NCBI GenBank assembly: GCA_001598975.1
Contig: BBXU01001057.1
Span: forward strand, 1-12,501
Direction: 5' to 3'
Origin: Parachlorella kessleri
Lineage: Eukaryota > Chlorophyta > Trebouxiophyceae > Chlorellales > Chlorellaceae
DNA length: 12,501 nt
The translations under genes were made by a program, and so were the position numbers. Position 1 is the first letter of the stretch. Each line of letters opens with the position of its first letter. Shown in pieces: positions 1-8,524 of the stretch. The notes under the pieces were generated by a model that was given only the letters and a program-made list of their open reading frames with translations, did not search any database and was not told the DNA's origin.

Positions 1-269
1 GTAGTTACATACCGGTATAAGTACCCCCCCCCCCGCCCCCCACCCACGGGCTCCAATGCAAACAAAAGAACATGCAAATTTATGTTTAAGGGCAGTATGA
101 AGATAGCATACATTGTATAGTATGGGCCACTGGTTGCCACGACATCAAGCCGGTACTGCAGGTGCAAGCGCGTAGCAGTACCACCATTTATACCGCTACA
201 AAGGTCCCCGGAACTGGCCAACTGCGTACTTCATCAATAGAAATAAGTAGCACCAAGCTGTTAGTTGCC
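1..269 (+). promoter_or_regulatory. 5' flank and probable promoter/5' UTR of gene A
   Basis: No gene is visible here. A C-rich run (24-41, interrupted by one G) lies near the left edge. Weak TATA-like strings occur at 16-21 (TATAAG) and 116-120 (TATAG); the second would leave a leader of roughly 120 nt before the ATG at 270. The frame of gene A is open upstream to an ATG at 162, but gene B has no matching extension, so this stretch is treated as non-coding. Promoter assignment is by position only. Confidence 0.3.
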
Positions 270-3200
270 ATGGCTCCTATGCAAGTGAGCTCTGAGGAGC
301 TGCAGCCCAAGGAAAACCCGATCCAAGCCAAAATAAGGATCGCAGAAGCCTTTGCCAATGCTCTGGAGCGGAGTCCAACCCCTGAGGTGGACGGTGTCTC
401 TTCGGCAAAGGAGGTGACGCCAAGCGCAGGTGCGAGCCCATGATCCTGTAGCCGTCTGGCACCTCTGGGGCTATATAGTAGTGGAGGCGCCCAGGGAAGC
501 GGGCTAGTGAAGACCATGCACTCCAGGCCACACCACCTCAGCAGTTGAGTGAAAAGCTGGCCCACAGGTGTAGGTGCAGGTGCAGAGGGGCCTAAAAAGG
601 TGCACGTCTCGTGGCTGCCTGGCAGCAAGACCATCGTCCTGGCGTTCCTGGCGTCCAGCAAGCTCCAGGGCCTGGTGCGTTGCGAGGGATTGCCACCACA
701 TGCCTTGTGCTAGGGTCGGCCTTGCGAAACAGAACCACAGCAGCCTGGCACAGTGCCCCTTGTCACCTGCACAAAATTCTAGCCGCCTTGCGGCCACACA
801 TGCGTGCGGTGGGAGGGGACTAGTCACCTCCAACACTCCTGTGCCCCACTTTCCTGCCCCCCCCCCTCCCCCCTCCCCCTTGCGCAAAGCTCACTTGCCA
901 CCAACTCCCAACAACAACGCGCCCTGAAGTTTTTCAGGTCCACTACTCCCTTGTATGCTGCAGGTGGATCAGGGCTCATCAGAGCTGGCTCAGACCATCG
1001 CGCCTTTCTACATCACCGGCCTGCGCAAGTGGACAACTCTCGCTGGCGTGTCAAAGCCTGTGGCGGACGAGTTTGAGGCGGTGCATGGGCGTGTGAAGGC
1101 CGCCGCGGAGGCCCTGTCAGGTAAGTCAGGTGCGGGGGTGCCTGTGCAGCAGGGGTACCGCCGCTGGGCTCTTGGGCTCTTGAGTTGCGGGGTCCGCCAG
1201 GGGTGCACAGACAGCGCTTGCCAGGCATGCCTGACAGCCTGCATGCCTCCCTTACATGCAGAGCTATCTTTGGGTTCATGTATATCACCAGTCGAGCTCG
1301 ACCGTTGTGCACGGGTCTGAAGCTTGCCTTCCGGCATGCCGCTACCTTGGTATCTCCACACCCTGCCACACCTCCCTGCCGCCTTTCAGGGTTCAGTCCG
1401 GCCCTGCAGAAGCACCCAGACATCCGGCACATCGTCCTCACAGGCCGCAAAGCGGGCGGGGCGCTTGCAGCTGTTGCCGCCCCCTGGGCCAAGCTGCTGA
1501 CCCCTTCTGCGGATGTGCGCGTCATCAGCTTTGATGCACCAGGGTGAGTTGGCAGAATGACTAATGATGGCTGGGGTTACACATGCCAGTAGGTGGCCAG
1601 ACAATTTCGAAAATGGAGGCCCTCCTGCTATTGTAGGCAGTGTAGAAGCATCCAGTTGTAAGTACATCTGGCAAGATGGCCTCCGCAACTTGGCAAGCCT
1701 CATAGCAGTCCTGGCTAGCTTTGCAGTTGCAGGCGACTGCCATTCCTTCCCGTTGGTTGTGAAGGTTAGCATGGCTCGTGCCCTGCACTGGTTAGGCCTC
1801 TAGGCCTTTAGAGCAGACAAGAGGGTGCTCCCATGTTGTGCAGGACTGGCAATGACGAGTTTGTCAAGCTCTTTGGCTGGCTGGCCTATGGCTACAATGC
1901 CACCAGCACAGGCCAGCAGAGTGGTGTGTCCCTGAAAGTGCCTGTCATCCCAGTGGCCTACCCGGGGAAGAGTGGAAAGGCGGGAACAGGGTAAGAGAGC
2001 CTCCTGCTATGGGGTGCCTGCACGAACAGTACAGCGGGGGCGCTGCAATATATGGCCTTGGACGGCAGGCAGCGGGAATTTGTGTTCGGCACACCCTTGC
2101 AGTGCGGGCAAGGGTGCTGTGCTCAGCACGCCCTCCTAACCCAGCCAGCCATGGTGCTGCCCTGCTCCCCTCATTCCCATCCTAGGCCACTGGCAGAAAA
2201 CATGGTTCAAAAACGGTGCAGGGTTTTGATACTTGTATGCTGTGCTCCCTCCCCTTCAGGAATGGGGTTGCCCAGGCTGCGCTCGAGGGCGGCGTGCCTA
2301 TCGGCGGCGGCGGTGCCGAGGCCTCACTGGGTGTGGAGGTTGCGCCCACGCTGAAGGACGACCAGGGCATTGTGCATGTGCTGGATCCCAGCCGTGTGGA
2401 CTGTGAGTAGAGCTGCCCGGCCAGCTGGGTTTGATAGTTGCAGGGTGTGGGCTGACATATCCCCAAATGTGTTGCGGCTTGCCGTCCTGGCAGGCTAGGG
2501 AAGCATGCTCACTCAATGGCTCCGCTCGCCAGCCCGTTATCCCGCAAGACGTCCCTTGCGGTCACCTCCTGCTACTACCGCATGTCCTTGGTGAGCCCAG
2601 TCGGTTGCCGTTGCCTGCCGGCCCTGCCTGGTGCAGTTGTCCTGTCGCACCTGAAGAAGACCCGCAACGGGACGGCGGCCACGAGCGGGACCAAGGCCGA
2701 AAGGGACCCATATACGGGGGCGAGGAAGACAGCGGAGGGGGAGGCGAAGATGCAGGCCGTTTCCAAGACGCAGCTGGGCTTGTCGTGGACCAACCTGAAC
2801 TGGGCAATGCATGTCAAGGAGGTCCTGGACCTGGGGCGGACCAACGTCAGATGGGGAATGCATGTGAGGCACGCAGCGGCGGGCCGTGGCCTAGGCCTGG
2901 ACAAGTCATTAAGGGGGAGTGTTTACACAGGAGTGCCAGGTCAAGGCAGGCAGCGTGTGTGGCTGTTTGGAGAAAGGGACCTCAAGGCTGGGTTTGTCAG
3001 CCGTAAGCCACATGCTCCTTGCTGCCCTTGACGTTGTTGTCTCTGGGTTCCACTACCTGCAGCAAGCCGGTGGTCCTGTACCCTGGCCGCCGCCAGCACT
3101 TCAGTTCTCACCATCTCTGAGCCCATTCACTCCTTGTCCAGATACCTTGGTCCGTCTGCCTGCTCGCTACCGCCTTGCCTTTCCACGCGCAGGGGCCCGC

Positions 3201-6200
3201 CTCCTCCCGCCCAGCTGCGGCCGGCCGCCCTGTGGTCATTCCTAGCCCTTCTTACTCGCCTTGATGTCGTTTTCTGTAGGTGTTGAACACCGTCCTGGAC
3301 TTCCCTTTCCAGTTCTTCACCCGCAGCCACCAGAAGCCCAGCGTGGTTGACATTGACACCGTGAAGCTGCCCCCTGGCAGCGACAAGTCCCTGGACGACT
3401 ACCTCAAGGTACATACACTCTTTCCAGACTCTGTCTGCCAGGTTGTCAGGGAAGCTGTCAAGCTGCTGCTTGGGAATCAGGGCCCAGGGATTAGAATGCA
3501 AAGTGTGGCTTGATGGGCCCTGCTACCTTGTTGCGATTTAACAGCGCGCAGCATGGGAGCAGCCACGACCTTGAGTGAGTTATGGCTGTCGCCTACCCCC
3601 TCCAAGCAAGCCTCCAGTCTCTGCCAGTCAAAAGTGACTGCCTGGCGGGTGGTAGTGGAACCGAACTGGTGCAGTTTTGCCCTGCCCAACCCCCAATGCA
3701 GGGCCTGGCTGTGGCCTACCTGCTGCCTGCAGCGCTGCTTGCTGCCGCGGCATACAATGAAGAGCAGGACTTCAGGAACCTGACAGGCATCATGAACGCT
3801 GAACTGATTGAGATTGAGACCCTCAATGCTCAGGTCTGTGAGCTCAATAAGGGGTGCGTATGAGGCACTGTCCAGGCATTGCGTGCGTATGCATGGCTCT
3901 CCCTGACGCAGTGGCAGGGCGGAAGCCTGGCCGCGCGCCATACCTACAGCCGTGGCTGTATAATCATAGTTAGCTTACAACATGTGATGTGCGGACTTCT
4001 ACCCCAATCCACGCGGCGGCTGAGTTGTAGTTCTTAACTGTCCAGAAATCACTGAACTATGTGAGATTTGAGATACACTCGAAGTTGAATTTCACTGAGG
4101 GCCAACTTCTGTCCTCTTGTGGTGCGTGCAGTGCTATGTGGCGTTCAAGGACGGCACCGCCCTGCTGGCCTTCCGCGGTAGCGACTCCATCCAGGACTGG
4201 CTGCTCGACTTCAGCATCCTGCAGATCCCTATTGATGCTGTGCAGCCCTCACTGAAAGGTGGTTGGGGACTGATGGCAAGTAAAGCGGGAAGTGCAGGCG
4301 GCCAGGCAGGGAGGAGGGTTGACACCCGTGTGTAGCTGCTATCAATACCTTTTTTGGCGCGGCACTGAAATGCTGCTGCACTCTAAGCGTAACGTCGGAG
4401 CCGCTGGGGACTTGTGAAGTCAGACTTCCGGCTCTGGCATTGCAGTGACGATGTGAGAGAGCGCTATGGCAGTAGGTGCACCAGAGAGCCCTGCCAGCCG
4501 CTTTTTTTAACTAGTCCAGCTGAATGCACGCTGCGTGCGACCGTGGCTTACTGCCGCCTCAGCCACTTGCGACCGTGCCATTGCACCTGCCTGCCGCTGC
4601 AGCCAAGGGTGTGTCAGCCCACCTGGGGTTCCTCATCCAGCTGGAGAGCATGCTGAACCGGCCCTGGGCGGACCAGAACATCAAGCTCATGCTGGACAGG
4701 CTGACGGCCGGAGCCAAGGTGGACCGCGTGGTGGTGGTGGGCCACTCACTGGGGGGCGCCTTGGCCACACTGGGTGAGCAGGCAGCAGCGACTCGTCTGA
4801 GTCAGTTGCACAGTGCGCCAACACCCTGGAAGTGGTGAAAAAGGCAGCTTGCTACTGCAGAGGGCGCCGACGATGGAAACGATGGTGGCACACGTGCATG
4901 GTCCAGCCTGCCTACCCACCCATTGAGTGCGTATCAGGGGCTGCTTACTCCCGCCGCCCCAGTGCCGTTCTGTACCGCAGGTGCTGGGTTGGCAGCGCTG
5001 CAATAGCTGGGACCTGGGCACGTACTACGAGCAACCGTTGACAGTGGAGTTGTTGGCGGTGTGCAGGTGGCGGGTGGGCGGCCCTGCAGTACCCGGAGGC
5101 AGACGTGCGTGTGTTCACCATGGGCTCCCCCCTGGTGGGCAACGACCTGTTTGTCAGCAACATCGAGAAGCTGACAGGCAAGCCTCATATAAAATACCGA
5201 GGAGGGGTTGAGTAGGCCGGTGTGGTGGGCCTCTTTGCGACGAGGCTGCTGGTCGTGATCCCCACATCAGGATGACTGCCTCGTAGTCGTCCTTGCCCTG
5301 GGCCCCATGCTACCGGTTTCAGGGCTCCCAGTGGGGCCAGTCCGTGTGTTGGAGACATGGCATGGCAAAGACGCGAGGAGCATACAGCTGCTGGAAGGCG
5401 GGCGCCAGCTGGCTTAAGCTGGCTTCAGACCCTAGACTTGCGTCATGCAAGGGTGTGGGCTGGGACGTGAGCTTAAGCTGCACTGTCGCTGCAGGATGGC
5501 CGAGGCAGGCCCGGCAGTACGCACACACTTAGCATCCCTGGTGATAGAACTGTGTCATGTTCGGCAGTAGGCAAGGGCAAGTGTGCCTTCCCTGGGTTGA
5601 TTTTGCTGCACTGCAGGCACGCGCATGAGGGGGCGCAACAACCACGACATCGTCACCTACGTGCCCCCCGGCCTCGGTTACAGGTGGGGTTCACTTTGCT
5701 GCTTGGTTGCAAAAGAGTGGTGCTGGCAAGTCTGATGCGACTGGCTGCCAAGGGAACCCTTCCCCACCGTGCTCAAGATGCCTTGCCAGCTGGGGACTGC
5801 ACAGGTTGTGAAACGGTGGAGAACAGTGTTGCCTTTGTTGTGCTCTGGGGCAGGTTAACCGCTGCTCTCAGGGGTGGAGGACCTGGTCAAGGTGTTGCTT
5901 GCAGGCACGTGGAGCCGCACGTCCGCGTGCATGGCACACCAAACGAAGCCAGCTGGATACCCTTCTTCAAATGGGTGGCACCTCAGATGTAAGCCCAAAT
6001 ATTCTCTAATCTACTCAAAAATGCGCTATGTCACAAGTGAAAAGGCATATATCCCTGCTTCTGAAGGGCAGGCTGTTCGTGCTTGGAATCAGGCCGGTCT
6101 TTCCTGCTTTCAGGGCAGCCCGTCCTGGGGTGTTAAGAGTCCTGCGTCCGCCAGAGAAATAGAACTTGTGCATTAGGTTTGTGCAGGCTGAGGGCCTCCT

Positions 6201-6346
6201 CTGCTGTCTTCACAACATTGCGTGTTGCTAATCACTGACTGTCAGGTCTTGCGTGGCCACTGTGCAGCCTCAAAGTGTGCTTTGACCACTTCATGACGGG
6301 CTACATCAATGGCCTCACGGCAAACCCGCCCAATGTGGAGTTCTGA
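270..6346 (+). CDS. Class 3 lipase-family protein with N-terminal pseudo-lipase and C-terminal lipase domains (tandem copy A)
   Basis: This is a 15-exon gene predicted to encode 660 residues and ending in TGA at 6344-6346. The start at 270 sits in a strong context (gccATGG) and aligns with the start of gene B. Residues 1-60 are polar and acidic with no signal peptide or clear transit peptide. Residues about 61-290 form a lipase-like fold that lacks the catalytic residues (Lys158 in place of Ser). Residues about 300-400 are a linker. Residues 405-660 form a complete lipase: RGS at 463-465, GHSLGG with Ser539, GSPLVGN at 567-573, Asp595 in NNHDIV and His642 in DHF. By family knowledge the C-terminal domain should hydrolyse ester bonds of acylglycerols or related lipids through a Ser-Asp-His triad. 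The substrate, and whether the N-terminal domain regulates it or binds lipid, cannot be told from sequence. Without a targeting signal, a cytosolic or peripheral-membrane location is an inference. A close paralogue follows on the same strand. Confidence 0.88.
580..2402 (+). other. N-terminal pseudo-lipase domain of gene A (exons 2-6)
   Basis: The domain follows the class 3 lipase order. A hydrophobic strand ends in LAFLASS where the active domain has LAFRGS. An HIVLTGRKAGGALA elbow (residues 151-164) stands where the active domain has VVVVGHSLGGALA. ADVRVISFDAPGTGND (178-193) parallels ADVRVFTMGSPLVGND in the active half. DQGIVHVLD (272-280) stands in the place of NHDIVTYVP. The nucleophile Ser is Lys158, the oxyanion-strand RG is LA, and the probable catalytic Asp position is Gly274. 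The domain is therefore predicted to be catalytically dead. The last equivalence (Asp to Gly) rests on a hand alignment and is the least certain. Confidence 0.75.
857..881. repeat. C-rich pyrimidine tract in intron 2 of gene A
   Basis: A pure C/T run made mostly of C, about 80 nt before the acceptor of exon 3. It is further from the acceptor than a normal polypyrimidine tract, so it is listed as low-complexity sequence only. Confidence 0.7.
2637..2863 (+). other. Exon 7 of gene A with an internal 51-nt in-frame duplication
   Basis: The exon encodes a basic, polar linker (PYTGARKTAEGEAKM and QLGLSWTNLNWAMH), well conserved in gene B up to the MH before the splice site. In gene A the 3' end carries a second, diverged copy of the stretch that reads WTNLNWAMHV, as RTNVRWGMHV, 51 nt downstream. 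The first copy ends in a poor donor (GTCAAG) and the second in a good one (GTGAGG), so the exon most likely runs to 2863 and the protein gains 17 residues. Confidence 0.65.
3280..6346 (+). other. C-terminal class 3 lipase domain of gene A (exons 8-15)
   Basis: Exon 9 encodes a hydrophobic helix (GLAVAYLLPAALLAAAAY, residues 405-422), which matches the N-terminal helix of class 3 lipases better than a true membrane anchor. Exon 10 (4132-4258) carries the oxyanion-side strand with AFRGSDSIQDWLLDF. Exon 11 (4603-4773) carries HLGFL and the GHSLGGALA elbow with Ser539. Exon 12 (5067-5177) carries MGSPLVGND. Exon 13 (5617-5683) carries NNHDIVTYVPP with Asp595, and exon 14 begins with the RHV motif. 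Exon 15 (6268-6346) carries FDHFMTGYINGL with His642. All elements of an active Ser-Asp-His lipase are present and in the usual order and spacing. Confidence 0.88.
5178..5616 (+). other. GC-AG intron (intron 12 of gene A)
   Basis: The donor reads CAG|GCAAGC, the classic context of a GC-AG intron, and the acceptor is CTGCAG before 5617. The phase (1) joins exon 12 (ending ...EKLT) to exon 13 (GTRMRGRNNHDIV) without breaking the lipase motifs. The next GT donors downstream do not keep the frame. Confidence 0.7.
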
Positions 6347-6525
6347 GGGCGGCTTGGCTGCTCCAGGCTGGTTCAAGGAGTGCGGGGTGGGACCTGCTGT
6401 CCCATGAGTCACTCAGGGAAGTGCGGCCGCCAGCCAGTGCGGTCGGCTTGGGTGCCAAAAGCAGGAATAGGGCAGCGAAGGTGAGCACTGCAGCGGATGG
6501 GCATCTGCCTGTAAGCCACCAACTA
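6347..6525 (+). other. 3' UTR of gene A with candidate poly(A) signal
   Basis: A TGTAA pentamer, the usual polyadenylation signal of chlorophyte green algae, lies at 6510-6514, about 165 nt past the stop codon. Cleavage would be expected some 10-20 nt further on, close to the start of the CTAGT repeat. The lineage, and so the use of this signal, is inferred. Confidence 0.45.
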
Positions 6526-6548
6526 CTAGTCTAGTCTAGTCTAGTCTA
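6526..6548. repeat. (CTAGT)n microsatellite
   Basis: Four perfect CTAGT units followed by a partial CTA. It sits just after the likely transcript end of gene A. No function is implied. Confidence 0.9.
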
Positions 6549-6586
6549 ACAGCGTACCGCCACCTGACCATGCTGCCGTGAGTCCC

Positions 6587-7053
6587 CTAAATGGGGCAAC
6601 CAACCACTGATGTTGTCGGATACCCCTTGGCAGCAATCAATGTGTCGTCGAGGGCGATCTGCTTGATACATATGTTGATGGGGCCCTTGGGCAGGGACAG
6701 TAGCATGACCTTGTAATAGTTCTTGGCTTGGATATGTTGGCGATCATGCCGATAGACTTACTGTCTGTCTGTCCATCCCCAGCCGCTGTCTTGACAATGA
6801 AACCCCATTTACTTTGAATGCAACCCTGCTTAGCCTTTACTGCCAATCGGGCAGCTTTAGATATGCTTACATTGCTCCTGGTAGTAGTTGCCAGGGTACT
6901 ATTTTGCTGTTGGCGTATTTTTAGCACACTGCATGCCAGTATATGATAGCGCTGATGCAAGATTGCAGGATGGCTGACATGCACTTGGTGAAGAATGTCC
7001 TGCAATGCATGCTGGTTCAGTAAAGAAGATGGTATGTGTAGCCATGAAGTCAA
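6587..7053 (-). pseudogene. Coding-like minus-strand fragment, unidentified
   Basis: One minus-strand frame is open from 7053 down to 6637. In the lower part its sequence becomes low-quality (Thr/Ser/Pro-rich), while another minus-strand frame, open from 6757 to a TAG at 6587-6589, reads like real protein (AKNYYKVMLLSLPKGPIN, then KQIALDDTLIAAKGYP). A GTAAGT donor-like string lies at 6761-6756 on this strand, near the switch, but any intron there would be only about 35-40 nt. A frameshifted remnant of a gene or transposon, or the last exons of a minus-strand gene, would fit. The family is not recognised, and chance openness cannot be ruled out. Confidence 0.25.
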
Positions 7054-8524
7054 AGCTGAACGAACTTGTTGTCGACATATACCTGCCTGCTACAGTTGGT
7101 AACTTGCTAGCTTGCCCTGTTTTTTGTCCAATTGCTAGCGTCCATGCGCGCTGGCACCACTGTACTATGTTAGCGTAGTTCTGTGTTCCCTGCTTTTGCT
7201 CTCGTACATGCGTAAAATTCGTAGGAGTCCGCCTGTCGCCGCTTGGACAGATGCTCCCCTTGCAAAGTTGGAGTGTTCGGTGCCAAAGACACTTTGCTTG
7301 CATTGAAGGTTGTAAAGGCTACTGCCAGTGACCTCTTCTGTTCTGACTGCTTTCAAGGTGCTTCGCCTTCACGTGCAATGCAGCCCTTCTTGGGATACGT
7401 ATGTGCACTATCCTGTTAGTGGTTATCTACAGGCTGTTGACTCCAGTTCATCCGATGTAAGATGAAATGCAAGTGACAGGAAGGGGTCAGACAGCAGTGT
7501 GGCGGGTGCCAGCTGATCATCCAATTTGTTAGGTTGAAGAGAAGCCAGGGGATGTAACCCTGCAACCTACAGGTAGCGAGAAGGGCAGCTGCGCATGCAG
7601 CTCGCCGCGTGCACCTTAGGGCGTGTGGTCAGGGGGCTGACAGACACATAGCTGGCCCTGGCTGGCTGTTGGCAATTGCGTAAAGCTGTACGTCAGAAGG
7701 GGCCAGCATAGCTGCAAGCAGTCACATGTGCAGAGCTGCCACTTTGGACGCGCTGTGATCTCGGTGGCCATCTTGCTCCCTGGTCACCTCCCTGCCGATC
7801 TGCTAGCTTCTGGGGAGCCTGGGCCGGCCGCTGTGTTATCCAGCGCCACTGGTGGACTGGGTGCGTCACCTCCCTACCGCTATCTGCCACTGGCGTCAGG
7901 CTGGCTAAGCTGATCGGGCATTGGACGGTGCACGGAGCTGGAGTGCTTTAACTTTGCAAGGCTAACCAGCTCAACCAGTTCTAACCCAAAGATCTAGTTG
8001 TGCACCAGTGCAGCAGGAAGCTGAATGAATATCAGTATTTGTATTATATTGCCATGTACATGCTAACGGTGCGCTGGATGTTGAAGCAGGCCGTTCTTGC
8101 GTAATAATACCGTACAGCGCGCCGAAGCGCCATACCCGGTTGGAAGATTTGCACGCATATGCGCCAGGCACCATGGGTGTCAAGTAGAACACACACACAC
8201 GTGGTATGCCTCTGTTCTGCACAGAACCCCCCTATCCTCTCGGCGCCGGCTGATGGAATAATACGTCAAGAACGCTCTGCCCGTCCCTGACAAACCCTGT
8301 ATGCAGCAAGCGGTTGTCCTATCCAGAGACACCTATTTTGGCTCTCATGACGCAAGCCTTTGCGACGCGGCAGTGCCACGCCAGCCTGGGCTTGATGAGC
8401 TGGCATGAAGCAGTACCATCGCCAGGTGCTCCTGTCAGCATCGTAAAAGGAGCCACCCTGGGGAGCTGATGTGTTAGCAGTGAAGAGACATATCCTTATT
8501 GGTTACAATATCACCTAATCGATC
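7054..8524. other. Intergenic region upstream of gene B
   Basis: No convincing gene is seen on either strand; open frames are short and without recognisable motifs. A short (AC)6 run lies at 8189-8200. Just before gene B, an inverted CCAAT pentamer (ATTGG, 8498-8502) lies 23 nt upstream of the ATG, too close to be a confident promoter element. No clear TATA box was found, and the flank does not resemble that of gene A. Confidence 0.5.

Larger units (their letters stand above)
270..6346 (+). other. Exon map of gene A
   Basis: Exons: 270-429, 580-674, 964-1120, 1390-1543, 1844-1990, 2260-2402, 2637-2863, 3280-3408, 3702-3833, 4132-4258, 4603-4773, 5067-5177, 5617-5683, 5905-5988, 6268-6346. 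They sum to 1983 nt and the frame is kept at every junction. All introns are GT-AG except the twelfth, which is GC-AG. Less certain ends are these. Exon 2 could start at 586. Exon 7 could start at 2601 (12 more codons) and could end at 2812. Exon 9 uses a weak donor (GTCTGT), and an in-phase alternative at 3857/3858 would add 8 codons. The last acceptor was placed at 6267 because the more upstream one at 6244/6245 runs into a stop before the DHF motif. Confidence 0.8.

Noticed and set aside
162..269. In-frame upstream ATG extending gene A by 36 residues
   Set aside because: Gene B has no matching extension, the residues are low complexity, and the ATG at 270 has the better context and aligns with the start of B.
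188..661. Long minus-strand open frames opposite gene A
   Set aside because: They lie opposite exons 1-2 and intron 1, have no motif, and are not preserved against gene B; GC-rich shadow frames.
3702..3755. Transmembrane anchor GLAVAYLLPAALLAAAAY
   Set aside because: It is interrupted by a proline, lies at the start of the lipase fold where the family has a helix, and is followed by soluble sequence; not convincing as a membrane span.
3280..6346. The lipase half as a separate gene starting at exon 8
   Set aside because: Exon 8 of gene A has no ATG, there is no stop at the end of exon 7, and phase runs on in both paralogues. The ATG in the duplicated exon start of gene B is out of frame with the rest.
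7500..8000. Possible tRNA or other structured RNA in the intergenic region
   Set aside because: No cloverleaf with A/B box motifs could be found by eye; only short imperfect palindromes.
8189..8200. (AC)6 run
   Set aside because: Too short to mean anything.
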